From the NCBI GenBank assembly GCA_963798855.1, contig CAWCUU010000001.1, positions 1,302,001-1,366,000 of the forward strand: a DNA stretch of 64,000 nt. The letters are read 5' to 3'. Positions 52,132 through 63,808 of the stretch are shown here, piece by piece. The notes under the pieces were generated by a model. It had not been told where the DNA came from, did no database searches, and saw only the letters and a list, made by a program, of their open reading frames with translations. The position numbers and the translations under genes were made by a program. Source of the DNA: CAWCUU01 sp963798855. Lineage in GTDB: Bacteria > Gemmatimonadota > Gemmatimonadetes > Longimicrobiales > RSA9. Within the stretch, counting starts at the first letter, position 1. The number at the start of each line of letters is the position of its first letter.

Positions 52132-52875
52132 TCATGCTGCCCCCTCCACCCGCTCCGTGTAGCGGGCGACCAGGTGCAGGAAAGCGCGCGGCAGGTTCGG
52201 CTGCCCGGTCTCCTGCAGGATCTCGTGCAGCGATCCCTCGCCGACCAGGCGCCCCCGGCTCAGCACCCCGATCCGATCCGCGATCAGCCGGACCGAGTCC
52301 ATCTCGTGGCTGGAGAACAGGATCGCCCGACCACGGTCCCGCTCCTCCCACAGAAACGCGTAGATGCTCTCCGCGGCGACGAGGTCGAGACCGGTCGTCG
52401 GCTCATCGAAGACGAGGGCGGGCGGGTCGTGCACGACCGCGCGCGCGATCGCGACGCGCTGTCGCTGTCCGCTGGAGAGGCGGCCGCAGTAGCGGTCGGC
52501 GAAGTCGCGGATCCCGAAGCGGAGCACCAGCTCCTCGATGTGCTGCTCGAGCTGTGGCCCCTCCAGGCCGTGCAGCTCTCCGAAGTAGCGGATCAGCTCG
52601 CGCGGTGTCAGCCGCTCGTAGAGCCCTGGCGATGACGACAGGAAGCCCAGCCGACGGCGCGCCATGCGGCGCGCGTCCTGCACGTCGTGCGCGTCCACGA
52701 GGATCGTGCCCGAATCAGGCCGCAGCAGCCCCGCGAGGCAGCGCAGGGCGGTCGTCTTGCCGGACCCGTTCGGGCCGATCAGCGCGTAGACCTCGCCCGG
52801 CCTCACGCGGAGCGAGAGATTGCGTAGCGCCGCCCGGGCGCCGTAGGACTTCGAGACGTCGTCGAATCGAATCAC
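52132..52875 (-). CDS. ABC transporter ATP-binding protein (NatA/CcmA type)
   Basis: About 247 residues: Walker A GPNGSGKTT, a C-loop SSGQRQRVAIARA (signature written SSGQ rather than LSGGQ), Walker B PPALVFDEPTTGLD, switch His in LFSSHEMDSV. Subfamily matches ATPases of Na+/drug/multidrug ABC-2 exporters. I start at GTG 52875, just before VIRFDDVSKSYG, because the 21-residue extension to 52938 has no domain content. Drives the permease encoded downstream on the same strand. Confidence 0.9.
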   Translation of the reverse strand: MIRFDDVSKSYGARAALRNLSLRVRPGEVYALIGPNGSGKTTALRCLAGLLRPDSGTILVDAHDVQDARRMARRRLGFLSSSPGLYERLTPRELIRYFGELHGLEGPQLEQHIEELVLRFGIRDFADRYCGRLSSGQRQRVAIARAVVHDPPALVFDEPTTGLDLVAAESIYAFLWEERDRGRAILFSSHEMDSVRLIADRIGVLSRGRLVGEGSLHEILQETGQPNLPRAFLHLVARYTERVEGAA

Positions 52876-53095
52876 GCGCGATCTTCGTTTGTCGGGCAGG
52901 CCGGCGCCGGGGAGTGGGACGCCGCGGTGTCGCGTCACCCGGTCGTACCCTCGCGGCCGCCGAAGTGCAACAAACGGTCCAATGGCACATGGGGTGCATC
53001 GGGCGCGGCTGTCCGACTTTTTCCGGTCGCGGCGGTGGATCGCGAGGTGTCGCTCCGCGTACCACCGTTATGACGTTACCAGCGAGAGACATGCA

Positions 53096-54019
53096 ATGGG
53101 AGTCAAGGTCGCCGGTCTGATTGCGGTCCTGCTGTGCGCCACTCCGCTCGAGGCGCAGGCGACCGTCCCGCTCGGCCGCTCCTCGGCCGATTCCAGCGTC
53201 GGCCCCGCGCCAGCCCTCGTGGCAGCCACCCCACAGCCGCTCCGGCTCGCGCCGCCGCCCGACACCGCCGTCGAGGACACCGCGGCGCCCGGCCCCTTCT
53301 TCACCGGACGCGACGCCGCGATCGCCGGAGCGTTCACCGCCGGCGCGATCCTCGCCACGACCTTCGACAGCCGCTTCGCGAGCTGGCTTCAGACGCGTCG
53401 GAGTCACGAGAACCAGTTCGTGCACAACTCCGCGGCCGCGTTTGGTTTCATGGGGAACCCGGCCCCCGAGATCATCGGCGTCGCGCTCTACGGGGTGGGC
53501 CGCATCGCGCACGCGCGGCCGGTCGCCGCGCTCGGATTGCACGGCCTCGAGGCCATCGCGCTGAGCGGGGCGATCACCGGCGTGGTCAAGCTCGCGGCCG
53601 GCCGTGCCCGTCCCTACGTCAGCGAGGACCATTCGCCCAACGACTTCGAGTTCGCACGCGGCTTCAAGGGGCACGACTACCAGTCGTTTCCTTCCGGTCA
53701 CGCGACGACCGCCTTCGCCGTCGCGTCCGCCGTGACCGCCGAATCGAAACACTTCTGGCCCGAGCACGAATATCTCGTCGGCACCGTCATGTTCGCCGGG
53801 GCCAGCATGGTCGGCGTCTCACGCCTCTACCATGACCAGCACTGGTCGAGCGACGTGATCGTGGGGGCGATGATCGGCACGTTCAGCGGCTTCAAGGTCG
53901 TCGAGTACGACTACCGGCACCGCGACAACTTCATCGACCGCCTGCTGCTCGCAACGCGCATCGTTCCCGCCGAAGACGGCCGGACCTATGTCGCCGTGAC
54001 ACTGGCGACGCCCCACTGA
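53096..54019 (+). CDS. PAP2-family phosphatase, exported
   Basis: 307 residues. Signal peptide (MGVKVAGLIAVLLCATPLEAQA), Pro-rich stretch to about 60, then a PAP2 domain with the three signatures: KLAAGRARP (Lys165), PSGH (about 199-202), and SRLYHDQHWSSDV (about 242-254). All catalytic residues are intact. It dephosphorylates lipid phosphates such as undecaprenyl pyrophosphate or phosphatidate in the periplasm or membrane. Start ATG has GAGAGA seven bases upstream. It lies divergent from the ABC operon (157-base shared upstream region) and may share its promoter region. Confidence 0.88.
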   Translation: MGVKVAGLIAVLLCATPLEAQATVPLGRSSADSSVGPAPALVAATPQPLRLAPPPDTAVEDTAAPGPFFTGRDAAIAGAFTAGAILATTFDSRFASWLQTRRSHENQFVHNSAAAFGFMGNPAPEIIGVALYGVGRIAHARPVAALGLHGLEAIALSGAITGVVKLAAGRARPYVSEDHSPNDFEFARGFKGHDYQSFPSGHATTAFAVASAVTAESKHFWPEHEYLVGTVMFAGASMVGVSRLYHDQHWSSDVIVGAMIGTFSGFKVVEYDYRHRDNFIDRLLLATRIVPAEDGRTYVAVTLATPH

Positions 54020-54040
54020 GGGGGACGCGGCCGGCGCGCC

Positions 54041-55105
54041 TCAGGACCCGACCACGAGCACGATGAACGATCCGGGCACCGGTCGAGGACGGCGGCGTGC
54101 ACCGGCCGAGTCGGCCGGCGCGGCCTGGAAGCGCGCGGTCGAGAGATAGAGTCGGTGCGTGCGGGGATCGAGCTCCATCGTGCGGGCTCCGCGCGCCGTT
54201 CTGACCGTCTGCTGGACGACGAAGCTGTCCGGGCTCGCTTCGCGCACCACGGTGAGCGTCCCTTCGCCGTTGGAGCTGAACGCGAGGCCCGTCGCCTGAT
54301 CGAAACGGGTCGCGTCCACACCCGCTCCGATCGGGAGCGTCGCCCGCACCGTGCCCGTGCCGGCATCCACCACGGCCATCAGCTCGTTTCCGCAGCCGGC
54401 GAAGAGGAGATGGTGCGCGACATTGAGGGCGAGGCCGGTGGGCTCCTCACACGGCGCGAGGGGCCATTTCCGTTGCACCTTCAAGGTTCGCGCGTCGATC
54501 ACGGCGATCTCGCTGCGGTCCTCGATGTTCACGTAGACGGTTCCCTGGTCCGACACGGCGAACTCGGGCGATCCTCCCAGCTCGATCGTGCCGAGGACGC
54601 GCCCGCTCGTGGCGTCGAGAGCGGTCGCATCGCCACTGGAGTGATTGAACGCGAAGACGCGGTGCGTCACCGGCTCGTACAGGATCGCGTCGGGATTCCG
54701 GCCCGTGACCTTCACCCGTCCCGTCGGGGCGAGGGTCTCGAGATCGAAGATCGTCACCGTCGAGTCGCGCCCGTTGCTGATGAAGCCGCGGCCGAGATCG
54801 GGCGCGAGCGCGATCCCATGCACGCCGGGGGTGTCCGGCATGTCGGCGATGAGTGAGTCTCCGGACAGGTCGACGACCTGGACATGCGTGCTGCGTGACA
54901 CGAACAGGCGGTCGTGGGCGGTGTCCACGGCCAGGTAATCCCACCCACCTTCCCCGGCCGTCTCGATCCGGTCGATGACCCGGTAGGTCGGCACGGGCGT
55001 CTGCCCGGCACAGGCGAGCGGAGACGCCGCGAGCACGAGGAGCGGGAGCAGGAGCTCGGGACCGAGGAGACGCCGGGGAAGCGGCACGTGGAGCATCTGC
55101 GGCAT
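54041..55105 (-). CDS. Exported YVTN-type beta-propeller protein
   Basis: 354 residues. N-terminal signal (LLLPLLVLAASPLACA), then six to seven blades of YVTN/SMP30-like repeats (HDRLFVSRSTHVQVVDL, GRGFISNGRDSTVTIFDL, HRVFAFNHSSGDATALD, GTVYVNIEDRSEIAVID, HHLLFAGCGNELMAVVD). It ends with a Pro-Arg-rich tail. GGAGGT at the right distance from the ATG at 55105 decides the start. Such proteins are periplasmic or surface binding modules of unknown ligand. Convergent with the PAP2 gene, with a 21-base gap. Confidence 0.85.
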   Translation of the reverse strand: MPQMLHVPLPRRLLGPELLLPLLVLAASPLACAGQTPVPTYRVIDRIETAGEGGWDYLAVDTAHDRLFVSRSTHVQVVDLSGDSLIADMPDTPGVHGIALAPDLGRGFISNGRDSTVTIFDLETLAPTGRVKVTGRNPDAILYEPVTHRVFAFNHSSGDATALDATSGRVLGTIELGGSPEFAVSDQGTVYVNIEDRSEIAVIDARTLKVQRKWPLAPCEEPTGLALNVAHHLLFAGCGNELMAVVDAGTGTVRATLPIGAGVDATRFDQATGLAFSSNGEGTLTVVREASPDSFVVQQTVRTARGARTMELDPRTHRLYLSTARFQAAPADSAGARRRPRPVPGSFIVLVVGS

Positions 55106-55496
55106 TGGACCTCCGTGGAAACAGGCCGGCTGTATCGCAACTGACCATACGCGACGGCTCAGCGGCCCGCCAGCCACCGCCGCGCGTCGCGACGGCCGGC
55201 GGCCGGGCGGTGTTTCCAGTCCACCAACATTTCCCGCGAACAGAGCCTCACGGCCGCGGCAGGCAGATTCGGCCCGTCACCCCGGGCCGGGCGGCGGGCC
55301 GCCGGGCGCCTGTCCCGAATTGAAATCCTCGCCCTGCCAAGCCGCGCGAAGGCAATCCCTTGACTCCGTCGGGGGTGTGCCAGAATGTTTTGGCTGTCCC
55401 CACCCTCATATCGACGGGCGAACCGGATCCGCCCGACGCACCTCCGGGCCTCTCCGATGCGGAGAGTTCCGGAGACCTCACGGCGCAGGAGAGCTC
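55106..55496 (+). promoter_or_regulatory. Intergenic region with promoter candidate for the small membrane protein gene
   Basis: No gene in this 391-base divergent gap. TTGACT at 55360-55365 is a good -35. About 17-18 bases later, GAATGTT gives only a weak -10. A GGGCGGCGGGCCGCCGGGC stretch (about 55286-55305) can form a strong hairpin. GCAGGAGAG is the ribosome site of the ATG at 55497. Confidence 0.35.
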
Positions 55497-55874
55497 ATGT
55501 CGAGAAACGGCGCATCGCTATCGGCGGCGATCGGGATCGGGACCATGGCACAACTCGGAATGGTGCTCACCGGCCACGAGATCGCGGCGGTGGCGCAGCG
55601 GTTCGCCCTCATCGGCATCGTGATCTCGCTCCTCGCCGGGCTCTTCTACGGGCTCGGAGCGGTCGGCGGCGTTCTGCGCGGCCTCGGCGGCGGCGCGTTC
55701 GCCGGCGGCGCGTGCGCGCTGATCGGGATCGTGGTCTCCTATGCGCTCGGCGATGTTCCCCTGCTGGTCGTCGCGCTCGGAACGCTGAGCTCGGCGATGG
55801 GCGGGGCGATCGGGGGGGTGGTCGGACGACTGGTCAGCGGCGCGACGGAGCCGGCGCGGCCGACGGCGGAGTGA
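55497..55874 (+). CDS. Small membrane protein with four Gly-rich helices
   Basis: 125 residues. About three to four hydrophobic segments (FALIGIVISLLAGLFYGLG, GGAFAGGACALIGIVVSYALG, VPLLVVALGTLSSAMGGAIGG) full of Gly and Ala. It has no soluble domain and no family that I recognise. A strong ribosome site precedes the ATG at 55497. It ends 16 bases before the convergent pgl gene, so the two operons meet here. Confidence 0.65.
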   Translation: MSRNGASLSAAIGIGTMAQLGMVLTGHEIAAVAQRFALIGIVISLLAGLFYGLGAVGGVLRGLGGGAFAGGACALIGIVVSYALGDVPLLVVALGTLSSAMGGAIGGVVGRLVSGATEPARPTAE

Positions 55875-55889
55875 GAGCGGAGTGAGCTT

Positions 55890-56714
55890 CTAGCGCGTTC
55901 CGGCCGCGGCCTCGTCCAGGAACCAGATGGACGCGTGGCGCGGCGTCACGAGCGCGGCCGGCGGTGGTGGGGCGGGTGCGCTGCCGTCGTTCTCGGCCGC
56001 GGCGGCGGCCTCCTCGGCGGCGGCGCGCCGGCGCGATCCGCGGCGCGCCTCGGCGGCGGCGAGTGCGGCGGCCACGGGCTCGGCCTTGTCGGCGCCAGCG
56101 GCGAGGAAGTAGACGCAGCGGGAGGCGTTCAGCGCCGTCAGCGACAGCGTGACCCGCTGCCGCGGCGTGACGCCCCGCGGCGCCTCGACGGGGATCGCCC
56201 AGTCCTGCAGCTCGAGGGCGGGCGACCCGGGGAACAGGGACGCCGTGTGACCATCCTTGCCGACTCCGAGGATCGTCAGGTCGAAGGCCGTCTCCAGCCC
56301 GGCCAGGTGGCACGGCGAAGGCAGCTCGAAGAAGGCCGTGAGCTCGGTCCGGTAGGTCGCGGCCGCGGTCTCCGCGGAGCCGCTCTCGGTGCGGATCCGG
56401 TGCACGTGCGAAGCCGGGATCGGTACCCGGTCGATCAGCGCCTCGCGCGCCATGTGGTAGTTGCTCGATTCGTCGTCCGGCGAGACGAGCCGCTCGTCGC
56501 CCCAGAAGACGTGCACGCCCGCCCACGGGATGGACTGCTCCGCGAGAATCGAGTAGAAGCGCCGGGGCGTGCTGCCTCCCGCCAGCGACATGACGAAGCG
56601 CCCGCTGCGCACGACCGCCTCCCGCGCCAGCGCGCCGGCGTCGCGGGCGGCCGCCATGCTCAGCGCTTCCAGGTCGGGAAAGACCTGGACGTCCGGGGCT
56701 ACGTGCCTTGCCAT
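55890..56714 (-). CDS. pgl: 6-phosphogluconolactonase
   Basis: 274 residues. Hydrolyses 6-phosphogluconolactone, the second step of the oxidative pentose phosphate pathway. Family signatures: FVMSLAGGSTPRRFY, FWGDERLVSPDDESSNYHMA, LGVGKDGHTASLFPGS. It also has an Ala/Arg/Pro-rich insert (about residues 217-255, EARRGSRRRAAAEEAAAA... then APAPPPP) near the C-terminus, not seen in typical enzymes, after which the conserved ending WFLDEAA resumes. It is the last gene of the tkt-GH15-gnd-zwf-pgl operon, 21 bases after zwf. Confidence 0.92.
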   Translation of the reverse strand: MARHVAPDVQVFPDLEALSMAAARDAGALAREAVVRSGRFVMSLAGGSTPRRFYSILAEQSIPWAGVHVFWGDERLVSPDDESSNYHMAREALIDRVPIPASHVHRIRTESGSAETAAATYRTELTAFFELPSPCHLAGLETAFDLTILGVGKDGHTASLFPGSPALELQDWAIPVEAPRGVTPRQRVTLSLTALNASRCVYFLAAGADKAEPVAAALAAAEARRGSRRRAAAEEAAAAAENDGSAPAPPPPAALVTPRHASIWFLDEAAAGTR

Positions 56715-56735
56715 CGCGTCTCCGTGCTTCTCGAG

Positions 56736-58193
56736 TCAGGACTCCGGCCAGACCTCCTCATCCGGCAGCAGCGTGTCGGCTTCTGTCGGCCCCCATGAGC
56801 CGGCCGGATACGGGTGGACGGTGTGATGTTGCCAGTCCAGCAGCGGCGCGTAGATCCGCCACGACGCCTCCGCTTCCTCGGCGTGCACGAACAGGGTCTG
56901 GTCGCCGGTCGCGACATCGTAGAGCAGCGTCTCGTACGCCTCCGGCAGCGGACCGAACGCCTCCGCGTATTCGAAGTGCAGCGTCTCGCTGGTGAGTTCG
57001 ATCTCCGCTCCCGGGCGCTTGACCTCGAACCCGATCGCGAAGCCTTCGTCCGGCTGCAGCCTGATGCCGAGCGTGTTGTGTTGCACCGCGCTCGAGCCGG
57101 ACGTCTGGAACAGCGAGAGTGGCGCGCGCCGGAACGTCACCTGGATGCGCGTCAGGCGCTGCGCCATCCGCTTGCCGGTTCGAAGATAGAACGGCACGCC
57201 CTGCCAGCGCCAATTCGGGAGGTCCAGGCGCAGCGCGGCGAAGGTCGGGGTGTCGGAGACCGGCGCCACGCCCGGCTCGTCCCGATAGCCGGGCACGCGC
57301 TCAGCCGCGACCGCGCCCTGCGTGTACTGGCCGTAGACGACATCGGAGGCGTCGAGCGGCCGGATGGTGCGCAGCACCTTGATCTTCTCCGCCCGGATCG
57401 AGTCGGCGTCGAACGTGGCCGGCACCTCCATCGCGACCAGCGTCAACAGCTGCGTGAGGTGGTTCTGCACCATGTCCCTGAGCGCGCCTGCCCGCTCGTA
57501 GTAGCCGGCCCGGTGCCCGACGCCCAGCGACTCGGCGACCGTGATCTTCACGCTCTCGACCTTTTCCCGGTTCCAGAGCGACTCGAAGATCGGGTTCGCG
57601 AAGCGGAAGACCAGCAGATTGCGGACGGTCTCCTTCCCGAGGTAGTGGTCGATGCGGTAGATCTCCGACTCGTCGAACCAGCGGTGCACGAGGCGGTTCA
57701 GCTTGCGTGCGCTCTCGAGGTCACGACCGAACGGCTTCTCGATGACCAGCCGCTCCCACCCCGGCGCCTCGTTCAGCCCGGAATCCCCCAGCGCTTCGAT
57801 CGCCGCCGGAAACGCACCGGGCGGAAGTGCGAGGTAGAAGATCCGATTTCCCGGCAGCTCGTGCTCCCGCTCCACCTCTTCGACGCGCCGCGCGAGAGCA
57901 CGGTAGCCGCCGGGGCCGCCATCGCCGAGCGGCTGGTAGTGCAGGCAGTCGTCGCACCAGTGGCCGACGTCCGGGTCCCGGATCCCCGCCTCCCCGAGTG
58001 CCTCGTGCGCCCAGCGCCGGTACTCCGCCTCGCTCGGCTCGCTGCCCAGCGCCGCGCCGAGGATCACCGACCGCTGGTGCAGCGCGCCCCGCCGGATCAA
58101 CCCCGCCACCGCCGGCAGCAGCTTGCGTCGCGTCAGGTCCCCGGTCGCTCCCAGGATGACGAACAGATGCGGCTCGACTGGCGCCCGCGGCAT
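56736..58193 (-). CDS. zwf: Glucose-6-phosphate 1-dehydrogenase
   Basis: 485 residues from ATG 58193 (GAGG six bases upstream). An in-frame GTG at 58319 would add 42 residues that have no domain content. NADP-binding GATGDLTRRKLLPA, active-site RIDHYLGKETVRN, and C-terminal G6PD domain (FRRAPLSLF, PDEGFAIGFEVKRPG). First enzyme of the oxidative pentose phosphate pathway; makes NADPH. Located between gnd and pgl on the same strand, so flux from glucose-6-phosphate to ribulose-5-phosphate is encoded in one unit. Confidence 0.95.
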   Translation of the reverse strand: MPRAPVEPHLFVILGATGDLTRRKLLPAVAGLIRRGALHQRSVILGAALGSEPSEAEYRRWAHEALGEAGIRDPDVGHWCDDCLHYQPLGDGGPGGYRALARRVEEVEREHELPGNRIFYLALPPGAFPAAIEALGDSGLNEAPGWERLVIEKPFGRDLESARKLNRLVHRWFDESEIYRIDHYLGKETVRNLLVFRFANPIFESLWNREKVESVKITVAESLGVGHRAGYYERAGALRDMVQNHLTQLLTLVAMEVPATFDADSIRAEKIKVLRTIRPLDASDVVYGQYTQGAVAAERVPGYRDEPGVAPVSDTPTFAALRLDLPNWRWQGVPFYLRTGKRMAQRLTRIQVTFRRAPLSLFQTSGSSAVQHNTLGIRLQPDEGFAIGFEVKRPGAEIELTSETLHFEYAEAFGPLPEAYETLLYDVATGDQTLFVHAEEAEASWRIYAPLLDWQHHTVHPYPAGSWGPTEADTLLPDEEVWPES

Positions 58194-58315
58194 GACCGCC
58201 TCTTCGGACGGCGACTCGCCGCGCCGCGCCCCCTCCAGCCCCGCCACGTCCCCGGCCGCCCGCGTCGGATCGCCCGGCCCGGAGTCGAGCAGCGCCGGAT
58301 CCTTCACCTCACGCT

Positions 58316-59233
58316 TCACCGCTCACCTTTCACGCTTCTGAAGCCGTGTCCCCCGAATTCGTTGCGCATGACCGCGAGCAGGCGGTCGGCGAAGGAGTTC
58401 TCGACCCGCGAGCGCAGCCTCGCCTGAAGCGCGAGCGTGATGACTGGCGCGGGGACGTCGAGGTCGATCGCCTCCTTCACCGTCCAGCGCCCCTCCCCCG
58501 AGTCGGCCACCCACGGCGCGACGCGCTCGAGGCCCGGGTCCGCGTGCAGGCCGTCCGCGGTCAGGTCCAGCAGCCAGGAGCGGATCACGCTTCCGAAGCG
58601 CCACACGTCCGCGACCTGCGCGAGGTCCAGCGAGAACTCCTCCTTGGCGGCCAGCACCGCGAAACCCTCCGCGTACGCCTGCATGAGGCCGTACTCGATG
58701 CCGTTGTGCACCATCTTCACGAAGTGTCCCGAGCCGACGGGACCGACGCGTGCCCAGCCACGCTCGGCGCCCGGGGCCAGCGTCTCGAAGATCGGGCGCA
58801 GCCGCTCGACCACCGCCGGTTCACCTCCGACCATCAGGCTGTAGCCCTCGCGCAGCCCCCAGACCCCGCCACTCGTCCCCGCGTCCATGTAGTGGAGCCC
58901 GGCCCCGTGCAGCTCCGCCGCCCGGCGCAGCGTGTCGCCGTAGAAGGAGTTGCCGCCGTCGATCAGCGTGTCGCCCTTCGCGAGCATGGGGCGGAGCGCC
59001 GCGATCGTGGCGTCGACGGGGTCGCCGGCCGGCACCATCATCCAGATCGCGCGGGGCGGCTCGAGCGCGGCGACGAGCGAGTCGAGGGAGTCCACGCCGT
59101 CCGCCCCCGCGTCGCGCACGCCGCGCACGGCTTCCGGGCTGCGGTCGTGACCTACGACGCGGTGCCCCCCCTCGATCAGACGCGCCGTCATGTTCGCGCC
59201 CATCTTGCCCAGACCGATCATTCCGAGATCCAC
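58316..59233 (-). CDS. gnd: 6-phosphogluconate dehydrogenase, decarboxylating (short GndA/YqeC type)
   Basis: 305 residues, the short NAD-type form. N-terminal MDLGMIGLGKMGANMTARLIEGGHRVVG Rossmann motif; MDAGTSGGVWGLREGYSLMVGG and GHFVKMVHNGIEYGLMQAYAEGF carry the substrate-binding and catalytic Lys/Asn residues. Converts 6-phosphogluconate to ribulose-5-phosphate with CO2 release. Start ATG 59233. It lies 24 bases after GH15 and just upstream of zwf. The length compares well with YqeC-type enzymes, not with the 470-residue type. Confidence 0.93.
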   Translation of the reverse strand: MDLGMIGLGKMGANMTARLIEGGHRVVGHDRSPEAVRGVRDAGADGVDSLDSLVAALEPPRAIWMMVPAGDPVDATIAALRPMLAKGDTLIDGGNSFYGDTLRRAAELHGAGLHYMDAGTSGGVWGLREGYSLMVGGEPAVVERLRPIFETLAPGAERGWARVGPVGSGHFVKMVHNGIEYGLMQAYAEGFAVLAAKEEFSLDLAQVADVWRFGSVIRSWLLDLTADGLHADPGLERVAPWVADSGEGRWTVKEAIDLDVPAPVITLALQARLRSRVENSFADRLLAVMRNEFGGHGFRSVKGER

Positions 59234-59257
59234 GACGACTCCTTCCCCGCGGGTTGC

Positions 59258-61653
59258 TCAGCCGTCCACCACCGCCACTTCGTAGTCGCGGCCCTCCCAG
59301 CGCTGCTCGTCCGTCCAGTAGAAGGTGAAGCGGAACGGCGCGCGCTGCCCGGCCGCGGGCTTCAGATCCGCGAAATGCACGCCGAGCGAAGTCGCCCGGG
59401 CCAGCGCCTCCTCCGCTGTCTGCCACTCGTCGCGCGTCCACCGCAGCCGGAACGGCCGCTCGGCCTGCACGCGCAGCGTATGGTCGGGGCGCACGCGATC
59501 CGGCCGCCGGCCGGGCTTCCACAGCTCGAGGCCGCGGCAAGCGCGGCGGGCGCCGAGGTAGCGCTCCGCGACGATCGGCAGGTGATCGAAGACGATGCCA
59601 TCGCTCACGGAACGGAGCAGCTTGATGTACTCCGCGTGCGCCCACATCAGCGGCATCGCCGCGCCCGTCGGGCGACCGAAGCACATGTGGGCCCGCGGCA
59701 GGTCCGCCGCGTCCCAAAGCTGCTCGCTCAGCAGCCCCGTCGGCGTCGCGAAGCGCTCCATCGCGCGCAGGTACGGCCGTGCGTCGCGGCCGGCGGCAAG
59801 CTCGTAGTGGCCACGCTCGCCCGTGAGCAGCGGCCAGGCACGTCCGACGCCCCATCCCACGAAGGGGCCGCCGTCGTCGCGCTGGCCGTAGCCGTCGTGG
59901 TTGTAGCGGCGCCACGCCGACCCGCCGGGCAGCTCCACGCGTAATGTGGCGTCAACGACCCGGAGCGAATCCTCGATCAGCTCGGATCCCGCTGCGCGGA
60001 CGCCGTAGCGGACGAGGTCGAGGAAGCCCGCGTCCACGACGTCCTTCGCCGGGTAGCCGGTTGGCGCGCCCGGCGGCTGATTGCGGATGTGCAGCGTGCC
60101 ACGGTTCGGATCCGGGTGCGGATCCGGATCGTCGGGGTCCGCCGGGTTGATGCGGATGTAGTGACGGCCGACGTCCGGCAGAAGCGCGCCCTGCGTCGTC
60201 ACCGTCCACTCCTCGACGTGGCACTCGAGGTAGTCGGCGAACTCCTGCAGATACTGCGCGAGCGCCTCGTCGCGACGGTTGTGCGCCATCTCGGCGGCGC
60301 ACAGCAGCGCCGCGATGTTCGACGCCAGCGTCGCGGGCGAATACCCGGACGCCTCCTCCCACCGCTCCTGCTCCGTAACCGGGCCGTGCCGCACCAGGAA
60401 CGCCGCCGCGCCGCGCACCATCGGGTAGGGGTCGAAGCCCTGCAGCGCGTCCATCCGCTCCAGTCGCCATGCGAGCAGGATCGGGTAGGCGACCTCGTCC
60501 AGCTGGATCCCCTGCCAGTACGAGCGGCCGTCGATCCAGAAGTTCTGGGGAAAGCCGCCGTCCTCCCGTTGCGCGACCGCCAGGTAGACCAGCGCGCGGC
60601 GCGCCGGTCTCCGTATGGTCCGCCGCCAGCAGCGCGGCGGCGCATTTCACGAGGTCCCGGATCCACACGAGGTGGTAGCCGCCCTGGTCGTCCTCGCCGT
60701 GCGCCTCGCCCCAGGGAATGGAAAGCGACGCGATCACGGCGCCCGGGAACGTCTTGTCCTCGTGCGCCAGGATCAGGGAGTAGCTGCGCCGGTAGAGCAG
60801 CCCCTCGTCGCCGGATGGCTCCTCGATCGGCGCGAGGTCCGTGCAGTGTCTCTGCCACGTCTCGAGGTAGCCCTGCCGCTGCTCCTCGAACGGGATGCTG
60901 ATCTCCTGCAGCAGCGTCGTGGCCGCGGCCTCGAGCGAGGAGCCGAAGGCGAGGCCGAGCGTGAACGCGCCCTCGGCTGCGTCCGCGATCTCGCCGGTCA
61001 GCGCCACGTTGCCGCACATCGCCGATTCGAACTCCCAGTCGAGCGCGAGGTCCTCGTGCAGGTCGGTCCAGCCGTCGCTCGCTCCGACGAAGCCGCACGA
61101 CACCCGCGAAAACGGACGGCTCGCGGCCATGGCCAGCCACGTCCCGTCACGGCTCGCCGTCAGGATGCGGCGGCCGGCGACCGTGACGGCCCGCGCGTCG
61201 TTGTCCCAGCCGCCGACCTCGAGGTGCGGCGCGCACAGCGCGTAGACCCGCAGCGTCCGCAGCAGCGTCGGCTCCCCGCGCAGCTCGATGCGCTGCAGCA
61301 CGCACGGCGCGTGAGGCGCCGTGATCACCTCCTTCACGAGTCGGTAGCGGCCGTCGGGGTCCTCGTTGGTGATTCGGTAGGCGAGGCCGTGGCGGGAGTA
61401 CGGCTCGATCGTGGAGAGCAGGTCGCGCTTCTCCTCGTGGAAGAAGCTATGGCCGTCCGTGATCAACAGCTGCAGGTCGCGCGTCTGTGGCCGGTCCACG
61501 CGCGGGTAGTAGATCTCGGTGACGATGCCGTTCCAGAGCGTGAACCACGCGCGGCACGATGCGCTGTACGCCGTGCCGACGCCGTCCTTGCCGCCGTGCG
61601 TCCAGCGCGGCTCGATCCCGGGCGCGCCGAACGCTTCGTGCTCGACCCTCAGG

Positions 61654-61661
<8 letters not shown>
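59258..61661 (-). pseudogene. GH15 glucoamylase-like glucan hydrolase, frameshifted
   Basis: The N-terminal frame (from ATG 61661, MADLRVEHEAFGAPGIEPRW) gives a super-beta-sandwich domain and the start of the (alpha/alpha)6 barrel (WGEAHGEDDQGGYHLVWIRDL). It goes out of frame at about 60600 in an alternating GC run (GGCGCGCCGCGCG). The barrel continues in another frame (LVYLAVAQREDGGFPQNFWIDGRSYWQGIQLDEVAYP) and runs to the stop at 59258. Joined, about 800 residues match bacterial glucan 1,4-alpha-glucosidase. One-base error or real mutation cannot be told apart. Its ATG overlaps the tkt stop, so it is in the same operon. It would release glucose from starch- or glycogen-like glucan. The C-terminal part could start at ATG 60454 on its own. 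Confidence 0.8.
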
Positions 61662-63657
<1,996 letters not shown>

Positions 63658-63808
63658 TTGCGACCGGCGTGAGTCTGTGGTGTCGTGGGATGATCCCCGA
63701 TGACGAGCGGCAAGAAGGACGCCCGGGACACGCCCGCGTTGACGCCGCTCCGCCGCCGCCCTAGATCTGTTCGCACCCGCGTTCCTCCCCTGCAGCGCGA
63801 AAACGCAT

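Noticed and set aside
58194..58319. 42-residue N-terminal extension of glucose-6-phosphate dehydrogenase
   Set aside because: Starts with GTG, no domain content, and ATG 58193 has a good ribosome site.
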